Part shown: one piece after another, positions 27,302-36,325 of the stretch
How positions within the stretch are numbered: the stretch's first letter is position 1
Layout: the number at the start of each line of letters is the position of its first letter
Source: Flavobacteriaceae bacterium UBA7684
Lineage (GTDB): Bacteria; Bacteroidota; Bacteroidia; Flavobacteriales; Flavobacteriaceae
Reading direction: 5' to 3'
Length of the DNA stretch: 64,000 nt
NCBI GenBank assembly: GCA_002482885.1
Contig: DLGW01000005.1
Location: 284,144 to 348,143, forward strand
Made by a program: the position numbers and the translations under genes
The notes under the pieces: generated by a model
The model's database searches: none
Told to the model about the DNA's origin: nothing
What the model saw: the letters and a program-made list of their open reading frames with translations, nothing else

Positions 27302-28204
27302 TTATAGTTCTTGACAAGCTTCGGTTATAGAATGGTAAATTTTAATTTTTGAAGTATTTAAAGATTGTTTTTCGATGTGTTTAGCCATTCGTCCCAAAAT
27401 CCAAAATTCAGTGGTGTCATCATTTAAGATTTCACTTTTGAATTTTGTAATATAATTATTGACTTCTTCTTTGGTAGGTTCAATAGTCATATAAGAAACA
27501 AAAGTGATGTTGGAAAAATATCGTTTGATATCATTTAAATCTGCTATAGGCACACTTTCTCCTAAAAAAATAGTTTTGTAACCACTGCTAATGATTTCGT
27601 AATTCAAATACATTAAACCCAGTTCGTGTAATTCATTATCGGGTAGATACAATACAAAAACCCTATCGTGTTTGAAAGGCTCATTACCTTGTATTTTTTC
27701 GGTGTTGGTTAATATTTTTTGTTTGATTAAATAAGTAATGAAATGCTCGTGGGTAGTGCTGATGGTTTCTGTTTGCCATAAAAATCCTATTTCTTCTAAT
27801 AAAGGAATGAACACTTCTTGAAAAACCGATTTAAAAGATTTTTCGGACAATAATTGGTTGTAAGTGTTAAAAAATAAACTTTGATCAAAATTCATCATGG
27901 CCAATTTAAATGCGGTAATGGCATGATTTTTTGCGTTTTTTTCAGAAATAATTCCATTTACTAATTCAGGTATTTTTTCTGCGGGATGCTTAGATATTTT
28001 AGATATTTTATATCCGTAATTATGCAATAAGGTAATATTTAATAATTTTTGAAGATTCTGAACATCATACACCCTAATGTTAGTATCTGTTCGCATGGGT
28101 TCCAATACATTGTATCTTTTTTCCCATATACGAATAGTATGTGCTTTAATTCCAGATAGGTTTTCAAGGTCTTTAATACTAAAAGTGTTTTTAATATTGT
28201 TCAT
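27302..28204 (-). CDS. MerR-family regulator with CarH/LitR-type B12-binding domain
   Basis: A 300-residue regulator. The MerR winged helix covers residues 7-75 (FSIKDLENLSGIKAHTIRIW, EKRYNVLEPMRTDTNIRVYD). It is followed by a helical bundle and a cobalamin-binding Rossmann domain. The light-sensing signature of CarH, W-x9-E-H, is exact: Trp143, Glu153, His154. The expected lower axial His is His193 in NELHELGL. FLGESVPIADLNDIK follows as in B12 domains. In Thermus CarH, adenosylcobalamin-bound tetramer represses carotenoid genes until light breaks it. Being first in the crt operon, this protein probably does the same here. Light control is inferred; the residues are seen. Confidence 0.88.
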   Translation of the reverse strand: MNNIKNTFSIKDLENLSGIKAHTIRIWEKRYNVLEPMRTDTNIRVYDVQNLQKLLNITLLHNYGYKISKISKHPAEKIPELVNGIISEKNAKNHAITAFKLAMMNFDQSLFFNTYNQLLSEKSFKSVFQEVFIPLLEEIGFLWQTETISTTHEHFITYLIKQKILTNTEKIQGNEPFKHDRVFVLYLPDNELHELGLMYLNYEIISSGYKTIFLGESVPIADLNDIKRYFSNITFVSYMTIEPTKEEVNNYITKFKSEILNDDTTEFWILGRMAKHIEKQSLNTSKIKIYHSITEACQEL

Positions 28205-28219
28205 CTTTTTTATTTAAAA

Positions 28220-28280
28220 GTTAAACAAAAATAATTAATAATTGTTTAACTTAAACAAAAGCAACTATCTATTTAAACAA
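28220..28280 (-). promoter_or_regulatory. Promoter and repeated TTAAACAA operator of the carotenoid operon
   Basis: An inverted repeat GTTAAACAA (28220-28228) / TTGTTTAAC (28242-28250) with 13-base spacing is followed by two more direct copies of TTAAACAA at 28251 and 28273. Read on the - strand, a -7 element TATTTTTG (28226-28233) overlaps the first half-site, and a TTTG at 28256-28259 lies 22 bases upstream as -33. The regulator gene starts at 28204. The arrangement suggests the MerR protein binds over its own promoter and so controls merR-crtIBZ. Confidence 0.6.
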
Positions 28281-28299
28281 TAGTGTTATTATAAAACAA

Positions 28300-28328
28300 A
28301 ATAGCCCCCGCCATTAGCGGGGGCTATT
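28300..28328 (-). terminator. Rho-independent terminator after rny
   Basis: A perfect 12-bp stem (AATAGCCCCCGC / GCGGGGGCTATT) with a five-base loop is followed on the - strand by TTGTTTTAT. It lies 22 bases after the rny stop and before the carotenoid promoter, insulating the two. Confidence 0.85.
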
Positions 28329-28349
28329 GTAGTATTTGTGCAGAAATTA

Positions 28350-29915
28350 TTACTTAGCAATATTAACCGCTCTGGTTTCACGTATTACCGTTACTTTAAC
28401 TTGTCCTGGATAAGTCATTTCTGTTTGAATTTTCTGAGATATTTCAAAAGAAAGGGTAGAGGCTTTATCGTCAGAAACTTTTTCGCAATCTACAATTACT
28501 CTTAATTCTCTACCGGCTTGAATAGCATAAGCATTTTTAACTCCACCAAATCCTTGTGCGATTTTTTCTAAATCGTTCAATCTTTGAATGTAAGAATCTA
28601 ATACTTGTCTTCTGGCACCTGGTCTGGCACCCGAAATAGCATCACAAACTTGAATAATTGGAGACATTAAAGTAGTCATTTCAATTTCGTCGTGGTGCGC
28701 TCCAATAGCATTACAAACCTCTTCTTTTTCACCATATTTTTTAGCCCATTCCATACCTAAAATAGCGTGAGGTAATTCACTTTCAGTATCTGGAACTTTA
28801 CCAATATCGTGTAATAAACCAGCTCGTTTGGCTAGTTTAGAATTTAAGCCTAATTCGGCAGCCATAATACCACAAAGGTTGGCTACTTCACGTGAGTGTT
28901 GTAATAGGTTTTGTCCGTAAGAAGAACGGTATTTCATTCTACCTACAATTTTGATTAATTCAGGGTGTAATCCGTGGATTCCTAAATCAATTACGGTGCG
29001 TTTACCTACTTCTACAATTTCTGTTTCAATTTGGGTACGTGTTTTTTCAACTACTTCTTCAATTCTAGCCGGGTGAATTCTACCGTCGGTTACTAATTTA
29101 TGTAAAGATAAACGAGCAATTTCTCTTCTAACAGGATCAAAACAAGAAAGTATAATCGCATCCGGAGTATCGTCAATAATTACTTCAACACCAGTTGCAG
29201 CTTCAAAGGCACGGATATTTCTACCTTCACGTCCAATAATTCTACCTTTTACATCGTCGGATTCAATATTAAATACCGATACGCAGTTTTCTACGGCTTC
29301 TTCAGTTCCTACCCTTTGAATGGTATTAATGATGATTTTTCGGGCATCTTGCTGTGCCGTCATTTTAGCTTCTTCAATAGTCATTTGTATGAATGACATA
29401 GCATCACTTTTCGCTTCGGCCTTTAAATTTTCTACTAATTCTGCTTTAGCTTCTTCGGCAGATAAACCAGAAATATTTTCTAATTTTTCAATTTGTAAAC
29501 GGTTTAATTTGTCTACTTCTTGTTGTTTTTTCTCGAAAGCTTCAACTCTTTGATTGTACTCTTCTAACTTAGCTTCTAAGTCTTGGTTTAATTTTTTGGA
29601 TTTGGCTAATTCATTAGATACTTGACTTTCTTTGTCTTTAGTTCTTTTTTCAGCCTCGGCAATTTTTTTGTCTTTTGAAAGAATCACATTTTCATGTTCC
29701 GCTTTCATTTCAATGAATCTTTCTTTTGCTTGTAGAATTTTTTCTTTCTTGATAGATTCTGCTTCGTGTGCTGCATCTTTTAATATAGATGACGCTTCTT
29801 TTTTAGCATTTTTAATCAAATTGGATACATTGCTTTTTTCTATAATTTTTGCAATAATAAACCCAATAATAATCCCTGCAACTGTAGTAATTACAATTAG
29901 TAAACTATCTTCCAT
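28350..29915 (-). CDS. rny: Ribonuclease Y
   Basis: Membrane-anchored endoribonuclease that starts mRNA decay, 521 residues as usual. One N-terminal membrane helix (residues 4-24, [21 protein letters not shown]) precedes a long coiled coil (about 30-150, rich in Lys/Glu). A KH RNA-binding domain follows near 210-270, including [17 protein letters not shown]. The HD metal-binding domain has [18 protein letters not shown] near residue 368. It lies downstream of zapA and a 6S-like RNA, the order common in Flavobacteriaceae, and ends at a strong terminator. Confidence 0.97.
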   Translation of the reverse strand: MEDSLLIVITTVAGIIIGFIIAKIIEKSNVSNLIKNAKKEASSILKDAAHEAESIKKEKILQAKERFIEMKAEHENVILSKDKKIAEAEKRTKDKESQVSNELAKSKKLNQDLEAKLEEYNQRVEAFEKKQQEVDKLNRLQIEKLENISGLSAEEAKAELVENLKAEAKSDAMSFIQMTIEEAKMTAQQDARKIIINTIQRVGTEEAVENCVSVFNIESDDVKGRIIGREGRNIRAFEAATGVEVIIDDTPDAIILSCFDPVRREIARLSLHKLVTDGRIHPARIEEVVEKTRTQIETEIVEVGKRTVIDLGIHGLHPELIKIVGRMKYRSSYGQNLLQHSREVANLCGIMAAELGLNSKLAKRAGLLHDIGKVPDTESELPHAILGMEWAKKYGEKEEVCNAIGAHHDEIEMTTLMSPIIQVCDAISGARPGARRQVLDSYIQRLNDLEKIAQGFGGVKNAYAIQAGRELRVIVDCEKVSDDKASTLSFEISQKIQTEMTYPGQVKVTVIRETRAVNIAK

Positions 29916-29945
29916 TGTTTTGGATATAAGTTAATTTAGGTTAAT

Positions 29946-30106
29946 AAAAAACCTACAACAATCTGGTTAATAAACTCTGAAAAACAGGTTTTGAGCTAAC
30001 TTATCGATCAAGGATTTCTGTAAAATCAGAACTTGCTTTAACGACAACGATTCACTCATTTTAATGTAATAGTGTTGAGTTTATCAAATAAAAATTATTG
30101 TAGGCA
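29946..30106 (-). ncRNA. ssrS: 6S-like RNA between zapA and rny
   Basis: The 227-base gap holds no reading frame but folds into one long rod on the - strand. CCTACAA at its 3' side (+ strand 29952-29958) pairs with TTGTAGG (30098-30104), and TAAACTC (29971-29977) pairs with GAGTTTA (30076-30082). The centre is left largely open, as in 6S RNA. The closing stem is followed on the - strand by TTTTTT (29946-29951), an intrinsic end. A length of about 155 nt and the place downstream of zapA match 6S RNA as I know it in this group. 6S RNA binds housekeeping RNA polymerase by mimicking an open promoter. A covariance-model search was not possible here. Confidence 0.65.
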
Positions 30107-30142
30107 GTATCGTAACTCCGTTTGGGACGAAAAAGAACGTAA

Positions 30143-30433
30143 TTAATCTAAATGCTTTACTATCAGTTCATTTAAAGCTTTAAGTTTAGCTAATTCAGCT
30201 TCGCTTACTGCTGTTTTTTCCAATTGTTTTTGTTCTGTTTGCGATGCAAATTGCAAGGCACACATGGCTAAAACATCTTGTTTATCTCTTACTGCATAAC
30301 TTTCTTCGAACTGTTTAATGGTCATATCAATCTTTTTAGAAGCAGTTCGTAGTGCTTCTTCTTGACTTTGTTCTACCGTTAATGGGTAAACACGGTCGGC
30401 GATTGATATTTTAATTTTCAGTTTCTCACTCAT
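30143..30433 (-). CDS. zapA: Cell division protein ZapA
   Basis: Small FtsZ-ring stabilising protein, 96 residues. The N-terminal strand block KLKIKISIADRVYPLTVE and QEEALRTASKKIDMTIKQFEE, then VRDKQDVLAMCALQFASQ, are typical ZapA. The C-terminal helix forms the coiled-coil dimer. It starts three bases after the coiled-coil gene 30437-30718, so both come from one transcript with the 6S-like RNA following. Confidence 0.93.
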   Translation of the reverse strand: MSEKLKIKISIADRVYPLTVEQSQEEALRTASKKIDMTIKQFEESYAVRDKQDVLAMCALQFASQTEQKQLEKTAVSEAELAKLKALNELIVKHLD

Positions 30434-30436
30434 TGA

Positions 30437-30718
30437 TTATTCGGAAAGCTGTGCTATACAGTAGTCAATTTCTCTGATTAGTGAATTTATTTTTAGTTTA
30501 GTTTCACGCTTATTTTCATCACTGCCTAGTAATGCATTGGCTAATTTTAGTGTTTCTAAATCTTTTGTAAGAGTTTGAATTTCAAGCTCTTGTTTATTTG
30601 ATTTCTCTTTGGAAATCTCCAATTCTTGTTTAAGCATTTGGTTTTCGTTTTCTAACCTTTGCAGTTTTGAAAACAATTTTACCAAATTACTCTCTAGCGA
30701 TTGAATGATTTCGGTCAT
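30437..30718 (-). CDS. Small coiled-coil protein upstream of zapA (ZapB-like)
   Basis: A 93-residue protein that is almost entirely coiled coil: residues 5-70 keep heptads of Leu/Ile with Glu, Lys and Gln between (LESNLVKLFSKLQRLENENQ, LKQELEISKEKSNKQELEIQ). The end ETKLKINSLIREIDYCIAQL is a helical tail. It has no signal peptide or membrane segment. It is coupled to zapA, so a role as a ZapA or FtsZ-ring partner is likely by analogy to ZapB, though there is no sequence proof. Conserved position next to zapA is known in Bacteroidota. Confidence 0.72.
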   Translation of the reverse strand: MTEIIQSLESNLVKLFSKLQRLENENQMLKQELEISKEKSNKQELEIQTLTKDLETLKLANALLGSDENKRETKLKINSLIREIDYCIAQLSE

Positions 30719-30823
30719 ACTAAAATTGTGCTTTTACATTACACAACTTTACAAAGTTAAAATTCCAAGTGAATAAAAGCAATCAATTTTTGAAAATAAA
30801 TTTATTATTCTGGATTTATAGAC

Positions 30824-31015
30824 TTATTTATTCTTTAGGTAAATTTTAATCACAAATAAAAGTAAGATGAAAACAACAAAACCAATGATTACTTTATAGC
30901 TTCCTTTGTAGTAGTTTTGGTGGGTGTTTTTGTCTTTTTTGTAGGTATATATCATGGCTGAAACAAAAAAGAAAATAAAAATTAAAGCGAATATGATTTG
31001 ACCTTGTGTAAACAT
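30824..31015 (-). CDS. Small two-helix membrane protein
   Basis: A 63-residue protein with two hydrophobic helices, residues 6-24 (QIIFALIFIFFFVSAMIYTY) and 43-59 (VIIGFVVFILLLFVIKIYL), separated by a basic, Asn-rich loop. It starts four bases after the end of the DUF4249-type lipoprotein gene and is thus probably co-transcribed with the TonB receptor pair. I recognise it only as a conserved type of Flavobacteriaceae small membrane protein. No function can be given. Confidence 0.6.
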   Translation of the reverse strand: MFTQGQIIFALIFIFFFVSAMIYTYKKDKNTHQNYYKGSYKVIIGFVVFILLLFVIKIYLKNK

Positions 31016-31019
31016 ATTT

Positions 31020-31844
31020 TTATTCTTTAGAAGTAATGGTATAGGTAATATTATTTACTTGCGAAGCTCTAAAATAACCTAATGGATTTTTGTTTTTATC
31101 GGTTTGATTAATGATGTTTCCTTTTACAGTTGCCGATGGAGTAGAAAATGGCCCTCCGCCAGAACTTCCTGCAATAGACAAAAGTACTTTTAAGTAGTTG
31201 TAATAGCCTTCACTAATGCCTAATTGTACAATATTTACGGATTCATTTTTCTTTAATTCGTCGTCTCTGTATAATTCAAACATTTCATTACCGTCGGTAA
31301 ATTGATCGTTTTGTACACCGTATTCAAATAAGGGTTTGCTAGATGGCTTGGCTCCTGTAAGGTAAAAATTCTTTTCGCCTTTGGGGTCGTTATATTTAAT
31401 TTTTATTTCGGTGGTTTTTCCTCCTGCAAATCCATTGGTTTGAATGTCTTCTATACTATTAATATTTGGTGCAGGAATCATTTTTTCGGTTGCTTTAAAA
31501 ATAGTTCCGTTGTATTCTACGGTTAAGGTATAGGTTTCATTTATTTCCGAAACAAAATCACTACAAACGTATTTTCCATCGTTATTATCTATAAAATTAA
31601 ATACTTCTGCTTTGCTATTGGTAATGTAAACCTTGGCACCGCTTACCATAGGCATTTCATTTTTAAAATAATCCGAAGTTTTACTAATGGTTATGGTTTG
31701 CAATTTTCCATCGGTTGTTTTGTCCCAATAAATAGGGGCGTCAACAATTAATTGTGGTGGGGCAGTATTTAAATCTACATCTATAACTTCTTCACAAGAA
31801 GTTAGTAGAAATACCAATAGTAGGATTTGAAATATATTTTTCAT
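31020..31844 (-). CDS. DUF4249-type outer-membrane lipoprotein
   Basis: A 274-residue lipoprotein with signal peptide and lipobox LLTSCEE (Cys17). The mature part starts DVDLNTAPPQLIVDAPIYWD and continues with beta-rich segments (ISKTSDYFKNEMPMVSGAKV, NETYTLTVEYNG), the usual pattern of DUF4249. Members of this family sit next to a TonB receptor and are thought to help it at the surface. Here the receptor gene is 25 bases upstream on the same strand. The ligand is unknown. Confidence 0.82.
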   Translation of the reverse strand: MKNIFQILLLVFLLTSCEEVIDVDLNTAPPQLIVDAPIYWDKTTDGKLQTITISKTSDYFKNEMPMVSGAKVYITNSKAEVFNFIDNNDGKYVCSDFVSEINETYTLTVEYNGTIFKATEKMIPAPNINSIEDIQTNGFAGGKTTEIKIKYNDPKGEKNFYLTGAKPSSKPLFEYGVQNDQFTDGNEMFELYRDDELKKNESVNIVQLGISEGYYNYLKVLLSIAGSSGGGPFSTPSATVKGNIINQTDKNKNPLGYFRASQVNNITYTITSKE

Positions 31845-31869
31845 CGTTTATTAAGGTTTAATACGATTC

Positions 31870-34257
31870 TTAAAATTTAAAATTATAGGTTACCGAAGGC
31901 ACAATTCCAAAAATGGAAAGTCTAACGGCTTCGTTATTCCCAGTATCATTATTCTGACGGAAGGTAATGGATGCTGCATTTTTTCGGTTGTATAAATTGT
32001 ATATGCTAAATACCCATTCTCCGCTCCACCTTTTTTCTTTTTTAGCAGTAGGGGTATAGGTAGCTGCAATATCTAAATGGTGAAAGGCGGGTAATTCATT
32101 TTTGTTTCGGGAACTATAACTAGGTACGCTTAAAGGTGTACCGATGTTTCCTATTGGACTAAAGTTGTATTGTCCGTTTGGAAAGGTAACAGGTCTTCCG
32201 GTTTGGAAAATGAAGTTCAATCCGAAAGTCCATCTTTTATTCAGTTCATAAGTACTAGAAATGGCTAAGTTGTGTAATTTATCGTACACATTTTTATACC
32301 AATCACCATTGTTGATGCCTACTTCGTTGGGTGTTCTACCAGGTGTTCTTTGTTCGGTTCTAGAAATCGTGTAGGCTACCCAACCGGTGAATTTGCCTGT
32401 ATTTTTTCTGAACAATAATTCCAATCCATAAGCTCGGCCTTGACCATTTAAAATTACTTGTTCAATGTTGTTGTTGGCAATCAGTTCCGCACCATCTATA
32501 TAATCAATTCTGTTTTTTTGAATTTTATAATAAGTTTCGGCTTCTAAAGAATATTTATCGTTAAATAAGTTTCTAAAATATCCTCCTGCAATTTGGTCTA
32601 CCAATTGAGGTTTTAAATATCGGCTACTGGGTGTCCAAATATCTAATGGAGTAGGAGAAGAGGTGTTGGAAATTAAATGTAAATACTGAGTCATGCGGTT
32701 ATAACTTAGTTTTACTGAGCTTTTTTCGTTAATCGTATAAGTGGTTGCTAAACGCGGTTCAAAATTGTTGAATTGGTCAATTACTTTTCCACTACCGTAT
32801 TCGGTGATTCCTATTGGAGTTCCTTCCGAATATACTTGAGTTTCTGAATCATAGTCTACTGGGGAGTCATTGTTGTATAAGTATACTTTTTCTTTACCTA
32901 ATTTGTAAAACAAACTGTATCGTAAGCCATAATTAATGCTGAACTTTTCTGACAATTTGTGATCGGACTCTATGTAAAAAGCTTGTTCAAAAGCAAATTT
33001 TTTATCTAGTTGATTATAGTTGATTGGGGAATTTGCGTTAATGGGTTTTAACAATCCAGGATTGAAATCATAATAGATAGAGTTGGTTCCGTAGGATAAC
33101 TTGATTTTTTCGGACAAGTAATGTTTAAAATCGTATTTGATGTTGTAATTTTTAATGCCAGAATCCCATTGAAATCCAATAAAATCTAGTTTTAATCCAT
33201 AATAATAATCACTATAAATCATGGAAAGATTAGAGAATAACTTGTCTGAATACAAATGATTCCATCTTAAATTAAAAACTGAATTTCCGTAAACGTTATT
33301 AAAACTGTCGTTAATCGAAAAAACATCTCTACCAAAATAACCCGATAAGTATAAATTGTTATTGGGGTTAATGTTATAAGTTAATTTGGTATTTAAGTCG
33401 TAAAAATACGCTGAGTTAGGATTGTCGGCTAGTTTTAAAAAGAGGTGCGCATAAGAACTTCTACCCGCTACTAAAAAGGAACCTTTTTCTTTTTTGATAG
33501 GACCTTCTAACATTAATCGACTAGAAATTAATCCAATACCACCTGTTCCATGAAATTCTTTATTGTTTCCGTCTTTTTGATAGATTTCTAAAACCGAAGA
33601 AGCTCTACCTCCGTATCTGGCAGGAATCCCACCTTTGTATAATTTTAAATCTTTAATCGCGTCCGAATTAAAAACAGAAAAGAATCCAAATAGGTGCGAA
33701 GAATTGTAAACCACCGCTTCGTCTAACAAGATTAAGTTTTGGTCAGCGCCACCACCACGTACGTTAAATCCAGAGGCACCTTCGCCAGCGTTGGTTACTC
33801 CTGGTAATTGTAGTAAGGTTTTTAAAATATCTACTTCCCCTAATATGGCGGGTAATTTTCGGGCTGTTTTTACCGAAAGTTTACTCACACTCATTTCGGT
33901 ATTTTTTACATTGGTAACGGTTCGGTTGTCAGACAGAATGATTTCGTCTAACATTTGAGCTTCTTCTTCCAAAGAAAAATTCAACTTGGTATTGGCAGTC
34001 AAATTGATTTCTTTTTGAAGCTCTTTGAATCCTAAATAACTAATTATGATGGTGTGTTTTCCTTTTGGTAAGGTTAAGGAATAAAAACCGTACTCATTAG
34101 TCGTAGCTCCTTGCTTTAAATCTTTAACAATAATGTTAGCCCCAATAATGGTTTCGTTACTGCTGTTGTCGTTTACGGTGCCGCTTAAGGTGAATTTTTC
34201 TTGCGAAAACCCTGTGTTTACGACCAATAGTATGAATAGAAATGATATGTACTTCAT
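31870..34257 (-). CDS. TonB-dependent receptor with carboxypeptidase-regulatory-like domain
   Basis: Outer-membrane receptor of 795 residues. The signal peptide MKYISFLFILLVVNTGFSQ favours the start at 34257 over the ATG seven codons upstream. A CarboxypepD_reg-like domain (FTLSGTVNDNSSNETIIGAN) covers about residues 22-100. The plug follows (VDILKTLLQLPGVTNAGEGA, FNVRGGGADQNLILLDEAVV near 150-190), then the 22-strand barrel ending in VRLSIFGIVPSVTYNFKF with terminal Phe. It pairs with the DUF4249-type lipoprotein. The substrate cannot be read; there is no SusD partner, so it is not a typical polysaccharide-utilisation locus. Confidence 0.92.
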   Translation of the reverse strand: MKYISFLFILLVVNTGFSQEKFTLSGTVNDNSSNETIIGANIIVKDLKQGATTNEYGFYSLTLPKGKHTIIISYLGFKELQKEINLTANTKLNFSLEEEAQMLDEIILSDNRTVTNVKNTEMSVSKLSVKTARKLPAILGEVDILKTLLQLPGVTNAGEGASGFNVRGGGADQNLILLDEAVVYNSSHLFGFFSVFNSDAIKDLKLYKGGIPARYGGRASSVLEIYQKDGNNKEFHGTGGIGLISSRLMLEGPIKKEKGSFLVAGRSSYAHLFLKLADNPNSAYFYDLNTKLTYNINPNNNLYLSGYFGRDVFSINDSFNNVYGNSVFNLRWNHLYSDKLFSNLSMIYSDYYYGLKLDFIGFQWDSGIKNYNIKYDFKHYLSEKIKLSYGTNSIYYDFNPGLLKPINANSPINYNQLDKKFAFEQAFYIESDHKLSEKFSINYGLRYSLFYKLGKEKVYLYNNDSPVDYDSETQVYSEGTPIGITEYGSGKVIDQFNNFEPRLATTYTINEKSSVKLSYNRMTQYLHLISNTSSPTPLDIWTPSSRYLKPQLVDQIAGGYFRNLFNDKYSLEAETYYKIQKNRIDYIDGAELIANNNIEQVILNGQGRAYGLELLFRKNTGKFTGWVAYTISRTEQRTPGRTPNEVGINNGDWYKNVYDKLHNLAISSTYELNKRWTFGLNFIFQTGRPVTFPNGQYNFSPIGNIGTPLSVPSYSSRNKNELPAFHHLDIAATYTPTAKKEKRWSGEWVFSIYNLYNRKNAASITFRQNNDTGNNEAVRLSIFGIVPSVTYNFKF

Positions 34258-34330
34258 TGAAAATGGAATTTGAGCCACAAAAATAATGAATTATATGTTT
34301 GTTTATGATTTTTAACCGAACATTAAACAA

Positions 34331-34361
34331 AAAAGCTCAATTGTTTAACAATCGAGCTTTT
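34331..34361 (-). terminator. Terminator after icd
   Basis: AAAAGCTC (34331-34338) pairs with GAGCTTTT (34354-34361), and the stem extends inward through ATTGTT/AACAAT past one mismatch. The - strand continues TTTTTTGTTTAATG. It is placed 23 bases after the icd stop. Confidence 0.8.
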
Positions 34362-34383
34362 ATGAAATGTATTTTAAAAAAGT

Positions 34384-35595
34384 TTAAGCAAATTTTTGAT
34401 CTAAGTTTTCTTTAATCGCATCTAGGAAACCTTGAGTAGAAAGATAAGGCGCTTTAGCATCAATCAAAATAGCTAAATCTTTAGTCATTTTTCCACTTTC
34501 AACAGTTTCGATACAAACTTTTTCTAAAGTTTCGCAGAAAGTAATTAATGCTTGATTATTATCTAATTTACCACGGTGCATTAAACCTCGGGTCCAAGCA
34601 AAAATAGAAGCAATGGGATTGGTTGAAGTTTCTTTACCTTGTTGGTGTTGACGGTAGTGACGCGTTACAGTTCCGTGAGCAGCCTCTGCTTCAACGGTTT
34701 TTCCATCAGGAGTAACCAATACAGAAGTCATTAATCCTAATGAACCAAATCCTTGAGCTACGGTATCTGATTGAACGTCTCCATCGTAGTTTTTACAAGC
34801 CCAAACAAATCCACCACTCCATTTCATAGCAGAAGCTACCATGTCGTCAATTAAACGGTGTTCGTAAATGATACCTGCTTTTTCAAAATCTGCTTTGAAT
34901 TCATTTTGGTAAACTTCTTCAAAAATATCTTTAAATCTTCCGTCGTAAGCTTTTAAAATGGTGTTTTTAGTAGATAAATATAAAGGCCATTTTTTAGTTA
35001 ATGCCATTTGGAAAGAAGAACGAGCAAATCCAAAAATAGAAGCATCCGTATTGTACATACTCATCGCTACACCGTCTCCTTTAAAATCGTAAACTTCCCA
35101 AGTTTTGGTTTCGCCAGCTTCATTGGTAAAACTCATGGTTAATTTCCCTTTTCCTTTGATAACTGTATCAGTTGCTTTGTATTGATCACCAAAAGCGTGA
35201 CGTCCAATTACAATTGGAGATGTCCAGCCTTGTACGTATCTAGGAACGTTACTCATAATAATAGGCTCACGAAAAACAGTTCCATCCACAATATTACGAA
35301 TGGTTCCGTTAGGTGATTTCCACATTTTTTTCAATCCGAATTCTTTAACGCGATCCTCGTCAGGTGTAATGGTAGCACATTTAATACCCACGTTGTATTT
35401 TTTTATAGCCTCGGCAGCATCAATAGTAACTTGGTCGTTGGTTGCGTCTCTGTGTTCAATACCTAAATCGTAATATTTGATATCTAATTCTAAATAAGGA
35501 AGTATCAATTTATCTTTGATAAATTTCCAAATGATTCTAGTCATTTCATCTCCATCTAACTCAACCACTGGGTTTGCTACTTGTATTTTTGCCAT
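34384..35595 (-). CDS. icd: NADP-dependent isocitrate dehydrogenase (homodimeric, eukaryote-like type)
   Basis: Oxidative decarboxylation of isocitrate to 2-oxoglutarate in the TCA cycle. The 403-residue protein belongs to the subfamily resembling mitochondrial IDH2: [20 protein letters not shown] at the start, [18 protein letters not shown] (substrate Ser/Arg), [28 protein letters not shown] (metal Asp residues), and [15 protein letters not shown] near residue 310 for NADP. The gene has its own -7 box (35638-35645) and a terminator, so it is likely monocistronic. Confidence 0.95.
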   Translation of the reverse strand: MAKIQVANPVVELDGDEMTRIIWKFIKDKLILPYLELDIKYYDLGIEHRDATNDQVTIDAAEAIKKYNVGIKCATITPDEDRVKEFGLKKMWKSPNGTIRNIVDGTVFREPIIMSNVPRYVQGWTSPIVIGRHAFGDQYKATDTVIKGKGKLTMSFTNEAGETKTWEVYDFKGDGVAMSMYNTDASIFGFARSSFQMALTKKWPLYLSTKNTILKAYDGRFKDIFEEVYQNEFKADFEKAGIIYEHRLIDDMVASAMKWSGGFVWACKNYDGDVQSDTVAQGFGSLGLMTSVLVTPDGKTVEAEAAHGTVTRHYRQHQQGKETSTNPIASIFAWTRGLMHRGKLDNNQALITFCETLEKVCIETVESGKMTKDLAILIDAKAPYLSTQGFLDAIKENLDQKFA

Positions 35596-35637
35596 GATAA
35601 TGAATTAATTAATAAGGTTTTAAAAAAATAATGGTTG

Positions 35638-35645
35638 CAAATATA
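35638..35645 (-). promoter_or_regulatory. -7 promoter element of icd
   Basis: On the - strand the sequence reads TATATTTG, an exact TAnnTTTG match, 42 bases upstream of the icd ATG. A -33 TTTG at normal spacing was not seen. The region from here to 35774 holds no gene. Confidence 0.5.
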
Positions 35646-35774
35646 ATTAAAAATGATACTTTTTAGATTGATTCTGCATTGTATCGTTGCTAAAATTCAT
35701 TTTTATCAAATTGCTATTAAAAAAGGTTTTGCATCAAAATATATTCAATTTAAACCTATAAATTTTGTCAAAAA

Positions 35775-35796
35775 AAAGTCCCGATAACGGGACTTT
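35775..35796 (-). terminator. Terminator after rplS
   Basis: Nine-bp stem AAAGTCCCG / CGGGACTTT with loop ATAA. The - strand then reads TTTTTTT after the stem arm. It is 21 bases after the rplS stop. Confidence 0.88.
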
Positions 35797-35817
35797 ATGA
35801 TTTGAAGAAGAAAAAGA

Positions 35818-36168
35818 TTAACCTCTAACTTCTTTAATTTTTGCTTTCTTACCAGTAAGTTCTCTAAAGTAGAAAATACGAGCTCTACGAACTTTACCTT
35901 TTTTGTTGATTTCAACTTTTTGAAGTGCCGGTAAGTTAACAGGGAAGATACGCTCTACACCTACAGTACCAGACATTTTACGAATAGTAAAAGTTTCAGT
36001 ACTTCCAGTACCTCTTCTTTGAATTACTACACCTTTAAAAAACTGAGTTCTAGTTTTTTCACCCTCTTTAATTTCGTAGTATACAGTAATTGTATCTCCT
36101 GCACTAAACTCAGGGAAATCATTTTTTGGAGTGAATTCGTTTTGTACGAATTGTAATAAATCTGCCAT
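35818..36168 (-). CDS. rplS: 50S ribosomal protein L19
   Basis: Ribosomal protein at the 30S/50S interface, 116 residues. FSAGDTITVYYEIKEGEKTR, FKGVVIQRRGTGSTETFTIR, GVERIFPVNLPALQKVEI and VRRARIFYFRELTGKKAKIKE follow the L19 family exactly. It is monocistronic, with a strong promoter and terminator of its own; in many bacteria rplS follows trmD, which is absent here. Confidence 0.97.
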   Translation of the reverse strand: MADLLQFVQNEFTPKNDFPEFSAGDTITVYYEIKEGEKTRTQFFKGVVIQRRGTGSTETFTIRKMSGTVGVERIFPVNLPALQKVEINKKGKVRRARIFYFRELTGKKAKIKEVRG

Positions 36169-36243
36169 GATTTAATTAAATTTAAAATATTGATTAAAGC
36201 TAACATTCACGATTCTCGCCAGAGGTTAACCAAAAATTGAGCG

Positions 36244-36274
36244 CAAATATAATGGAATAATCTAAACATGCAAA
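36244..36274 (-). promoter_or_regulatory. Strong Bacteroidota promoter of rplS
   Basis: Read on the - strand, TTTG (36271-36274), a 19-base spacer, then TATATTTG (36244-36251) form a complete -33/-7 pair. Both motifs match the consensus exactly. The leader to the rplS ATG is about 70 bases. Confidence 0.75.
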
Positions 36275-36325
36275 GCTTAATTTAAATTATTCCTTAAACT
36301 TATAAACGCTATAAAATATTGATTT

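Noticed and set aside
31020..34257. Polysaccharide-utilisation locus (SusC/SusD)
   Set aside because: The receptor partner is a DUF4249-type lipoprotein, not SusD, and there are no glycoside hydrolases nearby.
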